8,258 bases of DNA from Chlamydiia bacterium (GTDB lineage Bacteria > Chlamydiota > Chlamydiia > Chlamydiales > FEN-1388): positions 1 through 8,258 of the forward strand of contig JAQGPK010000032.1 of NCBI GenBank assembly GCA_028293095.1, written 5' to 3'. Made by a program: the position numbers and the translations under genes. Numbering within the stretch: position 1 is the stretch's first letter; every line of letters begins with the position of its first letter. Shown piece by piece: positions 6,363 through 8,258 of this stretch. The notes under the pieces were generated by a model. The model ran no database searches, was not told the origin of the DNA, and was given only the letters and a program-made list of their open reading frames with translations.

Positions 6363-6761
6363 TCATCTTGTGAACAGATGAATGGCTAAGATAGTCATAC
6401 GAACAGCCAAACACCCAATAGCACATCCAGGCATACACGTCATCAGGGTATCTTGTGTAAAAGATTCTTTAACGAGTATGGTATACAGGGCGGTAGTCAG
6501 CACAGTGATCAACCCGGTGAGTGCAAGCTCATGAAGCACATATTTCTCACCACTCTCTCCCTTTTTATGAGTAAATATATTTTTCAACACATTTTCCTTA
6601 ACCATGATGCCATGGATAAGAGTGCTTACTCCAAACGCAATTCCAAATGGTGTTCTTTGAATTGAGTATCTCCCCCAGCGGATAATGGGTACCATCAGTG
6701 TAGCAACTGAGCCAGATATACAACTTCCCGCCACAATCTCTTCTAAAGTCAAACGCCCCAT
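6363..6761 (-). CDS. small four-helix integral membrane protein of unknown function
   Basis: I do not recognise this 132-residue protein. Four hydrophobic segments are visible at about 8-27, 37-54, 76-97 and 104-128, arranged as two hairpins. They are joined by a polar, charged loop at about 55-75 (KENVLKNIFTHKKGESGEK). The last helix carries Cys109, Cys113 and Cys117 at four-residue spacing, which puts them on one helix face. Paired hydrophobic hairpins recall chlamydial inclusion-membrane (Inc) proteins, but nothing more specific supports this. The start is well supported by AAAGG seven bases upstream. It lies 85 bp downstream of the lysR stop and 38 bp upstream of the large unrecognised gene, so a two-gene unit with that gene is likely. 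Confidence 0.75.
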   Translation of the reverse strand: MGRLTLEEIVAGSCISGSVATLMVPIIRWGRYSIQRTPFGIAFGVSTLIHGIMVKENVLKNIFTHKKGESGEKYVLHELALTGLITVLTTALYTILVKESFTQDTLMTCMPGCAIGCLAVRMTILAIHLFTR

Positions 6762-6773
6762 AACACTACCTTT
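6762..6773 (-). promoter_or_regulatory. ribosome-binding leader AAAGGTAGTGTT
   Basis: On the minus strand AAAGGTAGTGTT abuts the ATG of the small membrane protein, with AAAGG seven bases from the start. It differs from the leader of the Ser-rich protein (2925-2936) at one base of twelve. A related AAAAAGGTACCGTT lies ahead of the large unrecognised gene, but too far from its ATG to act as its Shine-Dalgarno. Confidence 0.6.
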
Positions 6774-6802
6774 TTATTTCATCATTGTAAAAATCAATGA
6801 GC

Positions 6803-6831
6803 AATCTATTCTTTTTGAAGATTTTTCGCAA
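6803..6831 (-). promoter_or_regulatory. possible housekeeping-sigma promoter for the small membrane protein operon
   Basis: On the minus strand TTGCGA (6826-6831) and TAGATT (6803-6808) are separated by 17 bp. Each matches four of six bases of the primary-sigma consensus. A start about 30-35 bases upstream of the ATG at 6761 would follow. This would let the membrane protein and the downstream large gene be expressed apart from lysR. The match is moderate and the region is AT-rich. Confidence 0.3.
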
Positions 6832-6846
6832 TTAAAAGAGAGCAGT

Positions 6847-7692
6847 CTAATTACTAAACCTATTATTAAAAACTGTAGACCAACACTCTAAAAAGATATC
6901 AAGACGTTTTTGCAATGCATCTTTCGACCTTCGGTGCAAAGCAAGCACACGGTACTGTGAAGAAGGTGGCTGCCACGAAACTGGATGCAAATTTGATTGT
7001 ACGGCCAGAAAGTCGGGGAGAAACCCAATTTCAGAGGATCGCATACAGATATCTGCAATCAATGACCAGCTAGGAAGGCGTGCTTTGATCGCAAGTGGCT
7101 CGCCATACATTTGCTGCCAGCGCTGCTGCAAAGCCAGAACTTCAATTTGATCCTCAGGTAATAAGACTGGACTTGATCGAACCCTCTTTTTCGCAGAATA
7201 GAGCTGAAAGGATCCTTGGCCTATTTCAGTCGCATGCACCCCCTCCCAAGGGGCGTTATCTAGCACAAGTGCAACATCTGCCTCATTTCGCAATACTGCA
7301 CCATACGCTCGATCTGGACGCATCAGCACAAGTTCAATCGGCTCGATTGGTAAAACAACTGGAATACTCACACGAGCGATTGCGTGAGTCGTTGCGATCC
7401 GAATCGGTGTTGGCTCGTATGTCGTGACATTTTCTCGAAGGCTGCGAACCCAACTCTCAACACGCGGCAAAAGATATTCACCTTCATTTGTAAGCCCAAA
7501 CTGACGTCTTTCATGTGTACAAAGAACAAGTCCAAAAGATGCTTCAACACGCAAAATTGCAGTACTTGCAGCCGACTGGCTCAGGTGATGGAGAGCTGCA
7601 GCTTTCCCTAAATTTTTTAAGTGAGCTGCCGTGATAAAAAGATCTAAATCGGCAATACGTAAATCGCGAAGTGAATCACCCTTACTTTTCAT
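6847..7692 (-). CDS. LysR-type transcriptional regulator
   Basis: This is a 281-residue DNA-binding regulator of the LysR family. Residues about 14-72 form the winged helix-turn-helix: LDLFITAAHLKNLGKAAALHHLSQSAAS-type core, then VEASFGL, then RRQFGLTNEGEYLL, matching the family pattern (AA..L..SQ.A.S...R.E...G......R....LT..G). An RVESWVRSLRENV linker helix follows. The effector-binding half (about 95-272) keeps recognisable pieces such as DVALVLDN (139-146) and SEIGFLPDFLA (220-230), the usual GIG.LP region. It is slightly shorter than the usual 290-310 residues because the linker and second lobe are compact. The family's common LF.R motif reads LVLCTHERR here, a mild divergence. The start at 7692 has only a weak GAGAG upstream. 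It is divergent from the nucleotide transporter with a dyad between them, the classic arrangement for a LysR protein and its target. The effector molecule cannot be told from sequence. Confidence 0.9.
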   Translation of the reverse strand: MKSKGDSLRDLRIADLDLFITAAHLKNLGKAAALHHLSQSAASTAILRVEASFGLVLCTHERRQFGLTNEGEYLLPRVESWVRSLRENVTTYEPTPIRIATTHAIARVSIPVVLPIEPIELVLMRPDRAYGAVLRNEADVALVLDNAPWEGVHATEIGQGSFQLYSAKKRVRSSPVLLPEDQIEVLALQQRWQQMYGEPLAIKARLPSWSLIADICMRSSEIGFLPDFLAVQSNLHPVSWQPPSSQYRVLALHRRSKDALQKRLDIFLECWSTVFNNRFSN

Positions 7693-7708
7693 ATCATTCT
7701 CTCACTAT

Positions 7709-7729
7709 TAAATCGATATTTTCGATTTA
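7709..7729. promoter_or_regulatory. LysR-type operator candidate (21-bp dyad with T-N11-A core)
   Basis: TAAATCG (7709-7715) and CGATTTA (7723-7729) are perfect inverted repeats around a 7-bp AT spacer. The core TCG-N7-CGA is exactly a T-N11-A box, the form bound by LysR-type dimers. It lies 17-37 bp upstream of the lysR start and 75-95 bp upstream of the transporter start, so one site could serve autorepression and divergent activation. A further TCGA at 7744-7747, 22 bp from the right half-site (about two helical turns), could be part of an activation half-site. Confidence 0.6.
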
Positions 7730-7803
7730 CAAATTCAATTATATCGAGAATACAGAAATAAGCCAAATAAATTATATTGGAGTTTAAAAATGAGGTAAAT
7801 TTT

Positions 7804-8258
7804 ATGAATAACAATGATCGAATAATTACGTTTTTTCAAACAGTGTGTCGCTTTAATTTTGGCGACTTTGAAAAAGAAGAATTTAAGAAATTTTTACGAA
7901 TGGGCTCTATTTTCGCGCTCGTCATAGGCATTTACTGGACACTCCGTCCTTTAAAAGATGCAATTTTCATCCAACTTGTCGATCAATATTCCTTACCCTA
8001 TGCCAAAACCCTCTCCGTTCTCGCACTTCTACCACTTGTCATGCTGTACACAAAACTCTTAGAGAAAACCTCTCGAGAAAAAATGCTCCATCTTTTACCA
8101 GCCTTTTATGGCACTACAATTTTAGGCTTTGCAGCGCTTCTTTTTCTGATCCAAGGATCCCCCGATCATCTAGCTTCAAAATCTACTCTTTTTTTGATAG
8201 GAACAAAAGCACTAGGATATCTCTGGTACCTTTTTGTAGAAAGTTTTGGCTCCTTAGT
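7804..8258 (+). CDS. nucleotide (ATP/ADP-type) transporter of the NTT/Tlc family, 5' part
   Basis: The first 151 residues of a non-mitochondrial nucleotide transporter, cut by the window edge; full members have about 500 residues and 11-12 helices. These inner-membrane carriers exchange host ATP for bacterial ADP, or import other nucleotides or NAD, and are hallmarks of Chlamydiae, Rickettsiales and plastids. The visible segments are TM1 about 30-47, TM2 about 66-83, TM3 about 95-117 and TM4 from about 126. The motif TLRPLKDA (46-53) corresponds to the family's LRD.KD segment after the first helix, with the conserved Lys. The VESFGSL segment (145-151) matches the family's AELWGS region with its conserved Glu (from memory of chlamydial Npt1). 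GAGG at 7792-7795, eight bases before ATG, supports the start. Chlamydiae often have several paralogues with different substrates, so ATP/ADP exchange specifically is not established. Confidence 0.88.
   Translation, partial: MNNNDRIITFFQTVCRFNFGDFEKEEFKKFLRMGSIFALVIGIYWTLRPLKDAIFIQLVDQYSLPYAKTLSVLALLPLVMLYTKLLEKTSREKMLHLLPAFYGTTILGFAALLFLIQGSPDHLASKSTLFLIGTKALGYLWYLFVESFGSL

Noticed and set aside
6789..6826. AAAAATC/GATTTTT inverted repeat after lysR as a terminator
   Set aside because: The stem is seven mostly A-T pairs with a 24-base loop, and the T run is inside the stem; it also overlaps the better promoter candidate.
7095..7427. Plus-strand ORF of 110 codons inside the LysR gene
   Set aside because: It is antisense to a clearly recognisable LysR protein and has no domain pattern of its own.

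Overview
The window looks like part of the genome of an AT-rich, obligate intracellular bacterium, most likely an environmental (amoeba- or arthropod-associated) member of the Chlamydiae. The evidence is a plastid/bacterial-type nucleotide (ATP/ADP) translocase at the right edge, and a eukaryotic-like F-box plus leucine-rich-repeat protein in the middle. That combination is best known from Parachlamydiales. Other energy-parasitic intracellular bacteria (Rickettsiales, Dependentiae, Amoebophilus/Cardinium relatives) also carry such transporters and cannot be excluded without database comparison.

Layout, left to right. Positions 1-227 are AT-rich non-coding DNA with two tandem small dyads. An RhlE-type DEAD-box RNA helicase follows (228-1502, +), then a 9-bp perfect hairpin between convergent genes. 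Next is an unrecognised serine-rich protein on the minus strand (1566-2924). Its N-terminal part holds 126-bp (42-residue) tandem repeats, and an 11-serine run lies further on. A 279-bp AT-rich divergent intergenic region leads to the F-box/LRR protein (3204-4562, +). This overlaps by 11 bp, tail to tail, with a large unrecognised protein (4552-6324, -) that may consist of several diverged SH2-like modules. A small four-helix membrane protein lies upstream of it in the same direction (6363-6761, -). A LysR-type regulator (6847-7692, -) is divergent from the start of a nucleotide transporter (7804 to the window edge, +). The LysR/transporter intergenic region contains a 21-bp dyad with a T-N11-A core, the classic LysR-type operator form.

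How it may work together (inference). The two flanks look conserved: an RNA helicase, and a transporter that draws nucleotides from the host. The middle, about 1.5 to 6.8 kb, looks like an accessory stretch of candidate host-interaction genes: a repeat-rich Ser protein, an F-box adaptor predicted to engage host SCF ubiquitin ligases, a possible SH2-like scaffold and a small membrane protein. The LysR regulator is the natural candidate to control the nucleotide transporter through the dyad between them. No RNA genes, insertion sequences or CRISPR arrays were seen.
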